DNA of 64,000 nucleotides from Tissierellia bacterium. Lineage in GTDB: Bacteria > Bacillota > Clostridia > Tissierellales > Sedimentibacteraceae. Each line of letters starts with the position of its first letter. Position 1 is the stretch's first letter. Under the pieces are notes generated by a model. It was not told the origin of the DNA. It was given only the letters and a program-made list of their open reading frames with translations, and did no database searches. Positions 52,647 to 62,354 of this stretch are shown here, in pieces. A program made the translations under genes and the position numbers. The stretch covers positions 1-64,000 of the forward strand of contig JAQVWY010000003.1 in assembly GCA_028709465.1 (NCBI GenBank), in the 5' to 3' direction.

Positions 52647-53885
52647 TTATTTCATGAAATTTTCTATATCATTAGTTGTTTTAATAATATCCTTAGACAG
52701 ATTAACGACCCCATTTTTAGTTACCCAAACATCATCTTCAATTCTGATTCCAATTCCTTCCTCTTTTATATAAAGGCCAGGTTCAACAGTATAAACATTG
52801 TTTTCTTGCATAATTCTATCTCGTCTTGCAACATCATGAACATCAAGTCCTAATGGATGACCTACACCGTGATAATAATATTTATCCACCTCTGAATCAT
52901 CCCTAATTAAATTAATTGCCTTTAAACTTTTCGCATAAAATGCTTTAACCGCACCATTTACATCTGTTTCCAAAGCACCTACATGCATTGCATCCATAGT
53001 AACTTCTTGTGCTTCTAATACAATGTCATAAATTTCTTTTTGTCTTTGAGTAAATTTACCGTTTGCTGGATAAGTTCTTGTAATATCAGATGCGTAATTA
53101 TTAGATAAAGCTCCAAGATCCAAAAGAATCATATCTCCATCTTTTATTTTATCTTGTAAATCTATGTAATGAAGTATCACTGCATTTTTGCCTGATGCCC
53201 CTATAGTATTAAAACTTGGCTTAGAATTTCTTAACATCAGCTGATATTCAAAATCCGCTCTAACCTGATATTCAAATTTTCCAGGTTTTAAATTTTTCAT
53301 AACAAATTCTAAAGCTTCCTTTGTATATCCTATAGCTGTTTTAATTTCTTCTACTTCTTCCTCAGATTTTGTACATCTCAAACTTGTTAATATATCTTGT
53401 GAGTTAAGAATTTTCATAGCTGGAAACTGATTCCTTAACCAATGGGATAGTTTTCTATATTCATCATAAGATTCATCTTCGCTTACTAAATATGATACTA
53501 TATAAACATTATCGGGTCTGTTAGAAGAACATAATCTTTTAGTAAATTGAGTTTTAAAGTCCCCTACATCTTGTATGGATTCAACACCTGATAATTCAAT
53601 AGCTTCTTCTTTTCGAAGCAATATACCATTCCATTTTTCAAAAACTTCATCAACCGGTGGTATATACAACAATTCAGTAACTTTCCCAGCTATCTTATTA
53701 ATTAAAAGAATCATGTTTTCTCTGTCAATACCAGTTAAATAAAAAAAGTTTCTGTCTACTGAAAATAAGTATGTTTGATCACCACTTTTTCTAGGTGAGT
53801 TACCTGAAAAAAATACTGCAGTAGAGTTATCCTCCATTAGTTCTGCAAATTTTTTTCTGTTGTTAATAAAAAAATCTCTATTCAT
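52647..53885 (-). CDS. pepP: Xaa-Pro aminopeptidase (M24B)
   Basis: This protein is 412 residues from the ATG at 53883-53885 (GGAGGAAGAA directly upstream; an ATG four codons earlier lies before the ribosome site). The N-terminal creatinase-like domain covers about 1-170. The metal ligands of the pita-bread fold are visible: ILLDLGALSNNYASDITRTY (two Asp), HGVGHPLGLDVHD (His), YTVEPGLYI (Glu) and GIGIRIEDDVWV (Glu). It removes N-terminal residues preceding proline. It follows glpK closely. Confidence 0.95.
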   Translation of the reverse strand: MNRDFFINNRKKFAELMEDNSTAVFFSGNSPRKSGDQTYLFSVDRNFFYLTGIDRENMILLINKIAGKVTELLYIPPVDEVFEKWNGILLRKEEAIELSGVESIQDVGDFKTQFTKRLCSSNRPDNVYIVSYLVSEDESYDEYRKLSHWLRNQFPAMKILNSQDILTSLRCTKSEEEVEEIKTAIGYTKEALEFVMKNLKPGKFEYQVRADFEYQLMLRNSKPSFNTIGASGKNAVILHYIDLQDKIKDGDMILLDLGALSNNYASDITRTYPANGKFTQRQKEIYDIVLEAQEVTMDAMHVGALETDVNGAVKAFYAKSLKAINLIRDDSEVDKYYYHGVGHPLGLDVHDVARRDRIMQENNVYTVEPGLYIKEEGIGIRIEDDVWVTKNGVVNLSKDIIKTTNDIENFMK

Positions 53886-53897
53886 TTCTTCCTCCAT

Positions 53898-55447
<1,550 letters not shown>

Positions 55448-55564
55448 TAAAATAAAAAATAAATATTCATGAAATAAATAATTATTTGCAGCATCTTAAA
55501 AATGTGTAACTTTACCTTTTATTAACATAATTCATTATTTTTTTAATATAATAAATTATATAAA

Positions 55565-55593
55565 TTGATTTAATTCCATAAATGTAGTATTAT
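55565..55593 (+). promoter_or_regulatory. Promoter of the stalk-domain protein gene
   Basis: TTGATT (55565-55570), 17 bases, TATTAT (55588-55593) on the plus strand, about 40 bases before the TTG start. Confidence 0.6.
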
Positions 55594-55633
55594 TAAAATA
55601 AGTATTACAAAATTTTATCAGGAGGTTTCACAA

Positions 55634-56932
55634 TTGAAAAAATTAATTTTCATGGTAAGTTTAATTTTAATTCTTGCATTATCTACAGTAGCAGCTTTTG
55701 CTCAAGATGAAATAATTGTAAATATTAATTCAAACAAAGTAGAGTTCAATGATGGTTCAGGTTATCCATTTATTGATAAAAACAACAGAACTCAAGTACC
55801 ATTTAGAGCAACATTAGAAAAATATGGCGCAACTGTTGATTGGGACAATGATGAACGTGTAGCCTTAGCTACTAAAGGTGACATAACAGTTAAAGTTCCT
55901 ATTGGAGAAAAATACATATTTAAAAATGGTGAAAAAATTGAAACAGATACTGTTGCATTGATTAAAGATAGCAGAACATATTTACCTATTAGAGCCGTTA
56001 TAGAAGCATTTGGTTCTGAAGTTCAATGGGACAGCGGATTAAATACAGTTGTAATAACTACTGATGCGCTTGATGCAAAAAAAATATTAATGGATGCATA
56101 CGCAAAATCATATCTTTGGAAAAATTATAATGGAAAAGTAGTTATGGATTTAGATATTTCAGTACCTGATGAAACTGGGTCACTCCAAACTATAAATACT
56201 GTAATGAATATGGATATGACTGCATTTACTAAACCTCAAAAATTTAAAGTTACAGCTAATATGACAGCAAGCTTCCAGGGTGAAGAATTAAATCAACCTG
56301 TGTTAGATATGTATGTAACTATTGATGAAAGCAAATTCAATACATATATGGGTGTTTATAATGAATCAGGACAATTAACTTGGACAAAATCTACAATCGA
56401 AGATAAAGCATTGATGGATTTAACCAATTATGACATGCAGGCTAATTTAGAAATGACTGAGAAATTTACAAAAGATGTAAAATATTTTGGTAAATATGTT
56501 GATGATTCTGGAAGAACATTATTAAGAATTCAAAATACACTTTCTGGAGAAGCGTATGAAGAATTTTTGACAACATATATGGAACAATTAGCAACGTCAA
56601 CTAATACACAGGATGTTATAACTTCAGATATGTTTAAAAATTTAGGCGACTTCCAATTTATATTATATATTGATGAAGCAACAGGAGAAATAGTTAAATA
56701 TGAAATGGATTTAGGTTCAATTTATTCTACTATGTTTGCTAATATGGAACCTAGTGAAGAAATGCCTCAAGAAGCAATTGATATGCTCACAAATTTAGAC
56801 GCAGTAATGATAATGGAGATATTTAATATTAATACAGCCAAAGACTTTGATATACCAAAAGAAGCATTAGATGCTCCAGAGGTACCATTAATTCCAGAAA
56901 CTGAAGAACCAGTTCAAGATGAGGTTCAATAA
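55634..56932 (+). CDS. Secreted protein with copper amine oxidase N-terminal (stalk) domain
   Basis: This 432-residue protein has a signal peptide (KKLIFMVSLILILALSTVA, cut near AFAQDE). The stalk-type domain at about 30-145 shows the two typical PFRATLEKYGATVDWD and YLPIRAVIEAFGSEVQWD repeats. A DUF6612-like beta-rich region follows, ending in an acidic Pro/Glu tail. It starts with TTG, eight bases after AGGAGG. It is probably cell-surface or wall-attached; no enzyme motif is visible. Confidence 0.85.
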   Translation: MKKLIFMVSLILILALSTVAAFAQDEIIVNINSNKVEFNDGSGYPFIDKNNRTQVPFRATLEKYGATVDWDNDERVALATKGDITVKVPIGEKYIFKNGEKIETDTVALIKDSRTYLPIRAVIEAFGSEVQWDSGLNTVVITTDALDAKKILMDAYAKSYLWKNYNGKVVMDLDISVPDETGSLQTINTVMNMDMTAFTKPQKFKVTANMTASFQGEELNQPVLDMYVTIDESKFNTYMGVYNESGQLTWTKSTIEDKALMDLTNYDMQANLEMTEKFTKDVKYFGKYVDDSGRTLLRIQNTLSGEAYEEFLTTYMEQLATSTNTQDVITSDMFKNLGDFQFILYIDEATGEIVKYEMDLGSIYSTMFANMEPSEEMPQEAIDMLTNLDAVMIMEIFNINTAKDFDIPKEALDAPEVPLIPETEEPVQDEVQ

Positions 56933-56954
56933 TATAAAAATTATTTAAAACATT

Positions 56955-56989
56955 AAGAGCTTTTGGTTTATACCATCAGCTCTTTTTTA
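56955..56989 (+). terminator. Terminator shared by convergent genes
   Basis: Arms AAGAGCT and AGCTCTT around a 16-base loop, followed by a T-run on the plus strand. Its right arm overlaps the last codons of the convergent HD gene. Confidence 0.75.
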
Positions 56990-57560
56990 TAGTAATTTTT
57001 AAAAATTCTTCACATTTTTTCTTAATATCCAATACTGCATCAAAATTATGCGAATTTGATTTTCCTTTAATATCGGCAATATTTAATTCAAACATATCAT
57101 CTAACCTATGAATTCCAACATCTTCTATAAAATTTCTAATTCCATTTTCCTTTTTGCTAATATTTTTAATATAATGATATCTAATTAGTATTCTCACATC
57201 TTCAATAAATTCCCCATTATATCCTAGTCTATTTAGAATTTCAACACTCCTTTGTGCTGATTTTATGTGATGTCCATAAAAATGTCCCCTGCCATTTTCA
57301 TCTATTGTAAAGCATTCAGGCTTACTAATATCATGTAAAAGAGCAGCCATCCTTAAGTTTAATTTAGGTTTTATTGAATCAAGCACTGCCATGGTATGAT
57401 CTAATACATCTTTATCATGATATGGAGTATGTTGATTAAAACCTTTAATTTCCATAATTTCAGGAATTATATTAAGGATTTCTCCAGTTTCGATTAACTT
57501 ATATATACCTTCAGATGGTTTATCACTTAATAGAATTTTATTTAAAATATATTTTTTCAT
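56976..57560 (-). CDS. HD domain hydrolase (CCA-enzyme C-terminal-like)
   Basis: This 194-residue protein starts at the ATG at 57558-57560 (GGGG upstream; 14 earlier codons rejected). The HD metal motif lies in MAALLHDISKP (His76, Asp77), with an earlier His55 in DVLDHTMAVLD and later HFYGHHIKSA and RYHY. The N-terminus, SEGIYKLIETGEILNIIPEI, resembles the helical part of tRNA nucleotidyltransferases that carry a C-terminal HD domain, but no nucleotidyltransferase domain is present. It is a stand-alone phosphohydrolase of unknown substrate. Confidence 0.82.
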   Translation of the reverse strand: MKKYILNKILLSDKPSEGIYKLIETGEILNIIPEIMEIKGFNQHTPYHDKDVLDHTMAVLDSIKPKLNLRMAALLHDISKPECFTIDENGRGHFYGHHIKSAQRSVEILNRLGYNGEFIEDVRILIRYHYIKNISKKENGIRNFIEDVGIHRLDDMFELNIADIKGKSNSHNFDAVLDIKKKCEEFLKITIKKS

Positions 57561-57802
57561 TTTTTCCCCTAAATTTATTTTTTTTTGCAACTTTTTATAC
57601 AATTAATACGTCTAATATATATCAACTAATTTTTTATATAAACAATATTATTAATCAATATTAATTATACTACTAGTAAAAACTTTTTTAAACACTTTTA
57701 ATATATATATATATAGTGTATAATAATATAAATTAGTAACTTTTTACAAATACTTACTTACTTTTTTATAGTTATAACAATTTTAAAAGGGATGTGATTT
57801 AT

Positions 57803-59557
57803 ATGGGAAAACGTAAATTCCGTAAATTCCGAATTTTTGTTTCTGTTTTTTTTATTATAACTTTCATATTATCTAAAAATATTTATGCTTCAAATATAAA
57901 AGCATCAACTTATAATGAGCTAGAAAACTTGATTATAAACCAGCTTTATTCAATAAATACTAACTTTGACATTAATTACTTGGGATGTATAGATGACGTA
58001 AATAAATTAATGAATAACATATTAACAAAAGATCCATATTTAAAAAGCACAGTTACTTCTGTAAAATGGGAGACAACAAGTTATTCACAAAATAACCATA
58101 ATATAAATATTAAATCTACGTATATCGTTACTAAATCGCAAAGAATAGCCGCAAACAAGCAAATGGACGACATTCTTTCAAAGATTATAAAGCCAAATAT
58201 GACTGACCATGAAAAAGTTAAAGCAGTTCATGATTATATTGTTCTTAACGGTGAATATGACAAATCATTAAAATATTATTCAGATTATGACTTGTTAACC
58301 TTAGGCAAATCAGTTTGTAATGGATATGCCATATTAACATATAACATGCTGAAAAGTCTTGATATACCAGTTAATTTTGTATTTGGTTCAAGCAAAGGGC
58401 AACCACATGTTTGGAATTTAGTGAAGTTAGGAGACTATTGGTATCATTTAGATACCACTTGGGATGATCCAGTACCAAACAGAAAAAATATTGTTTCTTA
58501 CAAATACTATATGTTAACAGATGAGGAAATAAAAAAAGATCACCTTATTGATAAAAATCAAAATCTACCTGTTTCAAAATATAAATACTATGATTATTTA
58601 AAATATTTATCACTATCCTCACTAAATTCTCATATTTATAAGAGACTTTTAACAGAAACTAGATTAGACATATATAATATAGAAAATACTGCAGAAACAA
58701 CAGATGAGCTTAAAATTATTTTAAATAAAAAAATAAAAAATCATCCCACATTAATATCAGTGAGAGTTAATAAAAATTTAGATAATGATTCATTAAATTC
58801 AGCTATGTCAGCAATAATGAAAGTAAAGTCTGTTGCAGAAATTGGATATGATACCGTTTATATGGATAACTTGGGTCAATATAATGTTTTGAATATATTT
58901 GTTAAATACAAAGAAACTCCGGACAGTATAATCACAGATTTATCCAATAATGTATACAATACTGCAACTAAAGTTAACTTTAACGTATATGCTGTTTACG
59001 GCAGCCGAAAAGAAAATATAACTGATTCAGTCTTAATACATCCATATGATGACACTTTCATAAAAATTGTTGGAAATTCTATAACATTTAAAAACGCAGG
59101 AATGCAACATTTAACTTTAGAATATGAAGGAGTTAAAACCGAAACAAAAATTTCTGCTATAAATGCTGTAGGTTTTAACTATATAACTGACAAAAAACCT
59201 AATAATCCTGTAAATGTGAAAATTTTTGATAAATACATAGACTTTGAGATTATCAAACAATGGCCGTATATAGAAGATGGAAGAACATTAGTTCCCTTAA
59301 GAGCAGTTTTCGAAGTATTAAACTGTGAAATAAACTGGGATGCCACAAGCAGATCTGCTATCCTTCAACAAGGAAATACAAAAATAGTAGTTACAGCTAA
59401 TAGCAAAAATATATATGTAAATGGGACAAATATTACATTAGATGTACCTGCAAGAATAGTAAATGATAGAATTATGGTTCCCCTTCGATTCATTGGAGAA
59501 ACGCTAAATAAAACTGTAATTTGGGATAGCCAAAATAGTACAGTAATAATATATTAA
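57803..59557 (+). CDS. Secreted transglutaminase-like protein with stalk domain
   Basis: This protein is about 584 residues from the ATG at 57803 (a GTG three codons earlier is too close to the ribosome site). It has an N-terminal signal/anchor (about 12-30). A transglutaminase-like core carries Cys172 (KSVCNGYAILTYNML), His202 (QPHVWNLVKLGDYWYHLDTT) and Asp217. A middle beta region is unassigned. The C-terminal copper amine oxidase N-type domain has GRTLVPLRAVFEVLNCEI and RIMVPLRFIGETLNK. Probably acts at the cell envelope as a peptidase or crosslinking enzyme. Confidence 0.88.
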   Translation: MGKRKFRKFRIFVSVFFIITFILSKNIYASNIKASTYNELENLIINQLYSINTNFDINYLGCIDDVNKLMNNILTKDPYLKSTVTSVKWETTSYSQNNHNINIKSTYIVTKSQRIAANKQMDDILSKIIKPNMTDHEKVKAVHDYIVLNGEYDKSLKYYSDYDLLTLGKSVCNGYAILTYNMLKSLDIPVNFVFGSSKGQPHVWNLVKLGDYWYHLDTTWDDPVPNRKNIVSYKYYMLTDEEIKKDHLIDKNQNLPVSKYKYYDYLKYLSLSSLNSHIYKRLLTETRLDIYNIENTAETTDELKIILNKKIKNHPTLISVRVNKNLDNDSLNSAMSAIMKVKSVAEIGYDTVYMDNLGQYNVLNIFVKYKETPDSIITDLSNNVYNTATKVNFNVYAVYGSRKENITDSVLIHPYDDTFIKIVGNSITFKNAGMQHLTLEYEGVKTETKISAINAVGFNYITDKKPNNPVNVKIFDKYIDFEIIKQWPYIEDGRTLVPLRAVFEVLNCEINWDATSRSAILQQGNTKIVVTANSKNIYVNGTNITLDVPARIVNDRIMVPLRFIGETLNKTVIWDSQNSTVIIY

Positions 59558-59576
59558 AGAAAGTGGACACAAAATA

Positions 59577-59632
59577 GGGGACATTCCTTAAGGTCTAACC
59601 ACATAGACTTACTTACCTTAAGGTGTGTCCCC
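59577..59632. repeat. Long GC-richer hairpin between convergent genes
   Basis: GGGGACATTCCTTAAGGT (59577-59594) pairs with ACCTTAAGGTGTGTCCCC (59615-59632) save two positions. An inner GTCTA/TAGAC stem gives a branched structure. It resembles REP-like or transposase-associated hairpins more than a terminator, because no T-tract follows closely. Confidence 0.72.
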
Positions 59633-59643
59633 ATTCCTTTTAA

Positions 59644-60870
59644 TTATTGAATTGTTTTTATTACTTCAACAGCTTTTTGCAGCTGGTTGTCAGTATCATA
59701 GTATTCACTGCCATATCCTTGAGCATCTTCAGATAGCTCTATCACCATATCTGGCTCAATCCCAATTTTATGGATATTAACTCCATTTGGAGTAAAATAT
59801 TCAGAAACAGTCATTTTTATACCTTCGCCTTCAGAACCAAAACGTTGAACCCTTTGTACAATACCTTTACCAAATGTTTTAGTTCCTATAAGCGTTGCTC
59901 TTTTTGTATCTTTTAAAGCACCAGCCATGATTTCCGATGCACTTGCACTTCCATCATTCACTAATACTACCAAAGGAATATCATCCTTTTGAGCATCAGA
60001 TTTGTAATACTCCACCTCTCCCGACTTCGTTTTAGTATATGTAACAATACCTTCTTCTAAAAACATATCGGTTATGCTAACTGTTGTATCAATGATACCA
60101 CCAGGATTATATCTTAAATCAATAATTAACTTTTCCATACCTTGTTTTTTTAAATTATCGAAAGCTACCTTAAAATCATCTGCAGTTTGTAAATCAAATG
60201 TAGTAATTTTTATGTATCCTATGTTATCTTCCAACATAGTTGGTTTTATAGTTTTAATTCTAATTTTCTCTCTATTTACAACAACATCGGATGTTTCCCT
60301 TGTTCCATCCTTATTTTCTCTAGATATTGTTAAAGTTACACTAGTTCCAGGCATACCCTTCATGACTTTAACAGCATCATCAATTTGTTCTGCGCTGTAA
60401 TCAGTACCATTAATTCTTAAAATCTTATCACCTGTTTTAAGCCCTGCCTTTTCTGCTGGCGTGTCCTCAATAGGAGAAACAATTAAAATTTTATTATCTT
60501 CTCCCTCTGTTATGTAAACACCAATTCCTTCGTAACTGCCTTCAGTATCCTGCATTAAAGCTTCAAATTCATCTTTTGTAAGAAACTGTGTATATGGATC
60601 TTTCAATGAATTTAAAGTGCCTTCTAATGCCCCTTCAAGCATTACCTCCTCATTAGCATCATACAAAAAATTATTTTTTGCAAACTCCATTAATTGTTCT
60701 TGTTTTTCATATTTTTTAGCAACATTTCTCATTCTATTATAATCGACTTCTTTTACAATAACCTTTTGTCCTATTTCTACCATAAAAAGATTCCCTAATG
60801 TCATTGTAAGAAATGCAGTTATAAAAATTACTATAATAACTGTTAAAATATGTTTTCTTTTTGTAACCAT
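59644..60870 (-). CDS. ctpA: Carboxy-terminal processing protease (S41, CtpA/CtpB type)
   Basis: This 408-residue protein has an N-terminal membrane anchor (about 8-30) and a PDZ domain (about 112-190, GIGVYITEGEDNKILIVSPI with AGLKTGDKILRING). The S41 catalytic core carries the GSASASE serine motif at 307-313 and the lysine in KTFGKGIVQR (Lys335). A C-terminal segment resembles the peptidoglycan-facing tail of CtpA. It cleaves extracytoplasmic proteins from unstructured C-termini. GGGAG eight bases before the ATG. Confidence 0.96.
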   Translation of the reverse strand: MVTKRKHILTVIIVIFITAFLTMTLGNLFMVEIGQKVIVKEVDYNRMRNVAKKYEKQEQLMEFAKNNFLYDANEEVMLEGALEGTLNSLKDPYTQFLTKDEFEALMQDTEGSYEGIGVYITEGEDNKILIVSPIEDTPAEKAGLKTGDKILRINGTDYSAEQIDDAVKVMKGMPGTSVTLTISRENKDGTRETSDVVVNREKIRIKTIKPTMLEDNIGYIKITTFDLQTADDFKVAFDNLKKQGMEKLIIDLRYNPGGIIDTTVSITDMFLEEGIVTYTKTKSGEVEYYKSDAQKDDIPLVVLVNDGSASASEIMAGALKDTKRATLIGTKTFGKGIVQRVQRFGSEGEGIKMTVSEYFTPNGVNIHKIGIEPDMVIELSEDAQGYGSEYYDTDNQLQKAVEVIKTIQ

Positions 60871-61217
60871 TCACTCAACTCCCGCTTATTAATCTTAAGC
60901 CCGTTTCCATGCTTATATTTATTTATATGCTATACTGTACAATTTTATCCTATTAAAATTTAATTAACAATAACTGTTACTAACAACGATTAATTATACT
61001 TGGATATTATAGCATAAATATTTAATATTATATAGAATTTTTTAAATCTTTTTCTATTAAACAAAAATCTTCTATTATTTAAATAGACACAAAAAATTAT
61101 TTCCATGGAAATATTTGAAATTATGTGTATGAATTTGTAGAATTACATTTTTTACAAAATTATACTTTAAATACATTTATTTTTTATTAAACAATAGCAC
61201 ATGACAATTATAATATT

Positions 61218-61260
61218 AAAACTTGCTAACCTTTGAAAACAAGAGGCTGCAAGTTTTTTA
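61218..61260 (+). terminator. Plus-strand hairpin upstream of tRNA-Arg
   Basis: Arms AAAACTTGC and GCAAGTTTT around 22 bases, then TT-rich tail. No plus-strand gene lies upstream, so it either insulates the tRNA or ends an unannotated transcript. Confidence 0.55.
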
Positions 61261-61294
61261 GTTTGTAATATTCATTTTTCACAACAAAAAAACA

Positions 61295-61323
61295 TTGAAT
61301 ATTTCCTATTTTTATAGTACAAT
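61295..61323 (+). promoter_or_regulatory. Promoter of tRNA-Arg
   Basis: TTGAAT (61295-61300), 17 bases, TACAAT (61318-61323), placing the start a few bases before the tRNA. Confidence 0.75.
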
Positions 61324-61337
61324 TTTTAATATATTAA

Positions 61338-61410
61338 GGACCATTAGCTCAGTGGATAGAGTGCCGGACTTCGAATCCGTGTGCCGGGGGTTCGAATCCC
61401 TCATGGTTCA
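61338..61410 (+). tRNA. tRNA-Arg (anticodon UCG)
   Basis: A 73-base cloverleaf: acceptor GGACCAT/ATGGTTC, D arm GCTC..GAGT, anticodon loop CTTCGAA with anticodon TCG, and T arm GGGGG TTCGAAT CCCTC. The top pair of the anticodon stem is C-U. CCA is not encoded. It reads CGA and probably other CGN codons. Confidence 0.95.
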
Positions 61411-61419
61411 TATAAAAGT

Positions 61420-61460
61420 GCGTTGTATGGCGATTTTTCAACCGTTACAGCGCCTTTTTT
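61420..61460 (+). terminator. Terminator after tRNA-Arg
   Basis: GCGTTGTA pairs with TACAGCGC (one G-U), followed by CTTTTTT. It closes the single-tRNA transcript 10 bases after the tRNA. Confidence 0.75.
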
Positions 61461-61471
61461 ACTACTATGAA

Positions 61472-62353
61472 CTAATTAATTATATCTAAATCTTTAGCTG
61501 ATATTACTATTCCTTTGTATTCAGATTTAACTTCATTTATCATTTCTTCTTCTCTTTCTGCTTCTGTTACCATCTTGCCTGTTTCATCTGGAGCAACCAT
61601 AAATAGTTGATGATAAAAAACTAATTTGCCAGGATTAACTTCAGCTGCTATTTTAGCTAAATCTTTGCTTGTAGTATGAACTCTCAAATGATATTTTTTC
61701 CATTTAGGATCCCTTAACTGAACACCTGTTGAAGATATAACCTCATGAATTAAAATATCACAATTTTTTGCTTGCTTAATCAAGTTAGTGTTATAACAAG
61801 TATCCCCTGATATAACTATAACCTTATCGGGTGTTGTAAATTTGTAACCAAATGCTTCGAAAGGAGGATGGTCAACTAAAAATGCTTCAACGGTTACAAG
61901 CTCATCCTCATATACTATACCTTCACCAATTTCTGTAGTCTTAACTTGTATACCAGTTTTATTAGCTTGTTCAAGTCCAAACATACGAGCATTAATATCA
62001 TCCTCGTAAGCTGCAAGCAAATGATCAACCATTTTTTTCACGCCTTTTGGACCATATATTTTTAAAGGATCTTCCCTTTCTAAAACCCATGGTGTATAAA
62101 TTAAATCTGCCAGACCAATTGTATGGTCTGAATGGGTATGGGTTAAAAAAGCTGTTTTTAAATTTTTTGCTTCAAGAGCATGAATTCCCATTTTATTTGC
62201 TCTTTCAGCTTGCCTAACAATTCCAGTTCCAAAATCAACTAAATATGAAATATTATTAACCACAATTGCAACGCTTGGTCCAGAACGTTCAGGCACTGGA
62301 TTTGGTGTTCCAGTTCCTAACATAACAACCTTTGTATTATATTTTGTATTCAT
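61472..62353 (-). CDS. MBL-fold metallo-hydrolase (RNase Z-like)
   Basis: This 293-residue protein has the metallo-beta-lactamase metal motif THTHSDH (His72, His74, Asp76, His77), with VVMLGTGTPNPVPERSGPS before it and VIVISGDTCYN and LVFYHQLF later. It resembles the RNase Z/arylsulfatase-like branch but lacks the full RNase Z exosite arm. It lies one base after the transporter stop, so it probably shares the T-box. Substrate unknown. Confidence 0.85.
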   Translation of the reverse strand: MNTKYNTKVVMLGTGTPNPVPERSGPSVAIVVNNISYLVDFGTGIVRQAERANKMGIHALEAKNLKTAFLTHTHSDHTIGLADLIYTPWVLEREDPLKIYGPKGVKKMVDHLLAAYEDDINARMFGLEQANKTGIQVKTTEIGEGIVYEDELVTVEAFLVDHPPFEAFGYKFTTPDKVIVISGDTCYNTNLIKQAKNCDILIHEVISSTGVQLRDPKWKKYHLRVHTTSKDLAKIAAEVNPGKLVFYHQLFMVAPDETGKMVTEAEREEEMINEVKSEYKGIVISAKDLDIIN

Positions 62354-62354
62354 T

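Larger units (their letters stand above)
60871..61337. other. Intergenic region between ctpA and tRNA-Arg
   Basis: This 467-base AT-rich gap holds no supportable gene. Visible elements are a perfect 14-base palindrome ATTTCCATGGAAAT (61099-61112), a plus-strand hairpin with T-tract and the tRNA promoter (listed separately). The ctpA promoter must lie here, but no clear box pair was found. Confidence 0.5.

Noticed and set aside
57690..57735. TA dinucleotide run as a tandem repeat locus
   Set aside because: Short AT stretch within an AT-rich promoter region; no larger unit or clear role.
61295..61489. Plus-strand 64-codon frame across the tRNA
   Set aside because: It spans the complete tRNA-Arg cloverleaf and its terminator.
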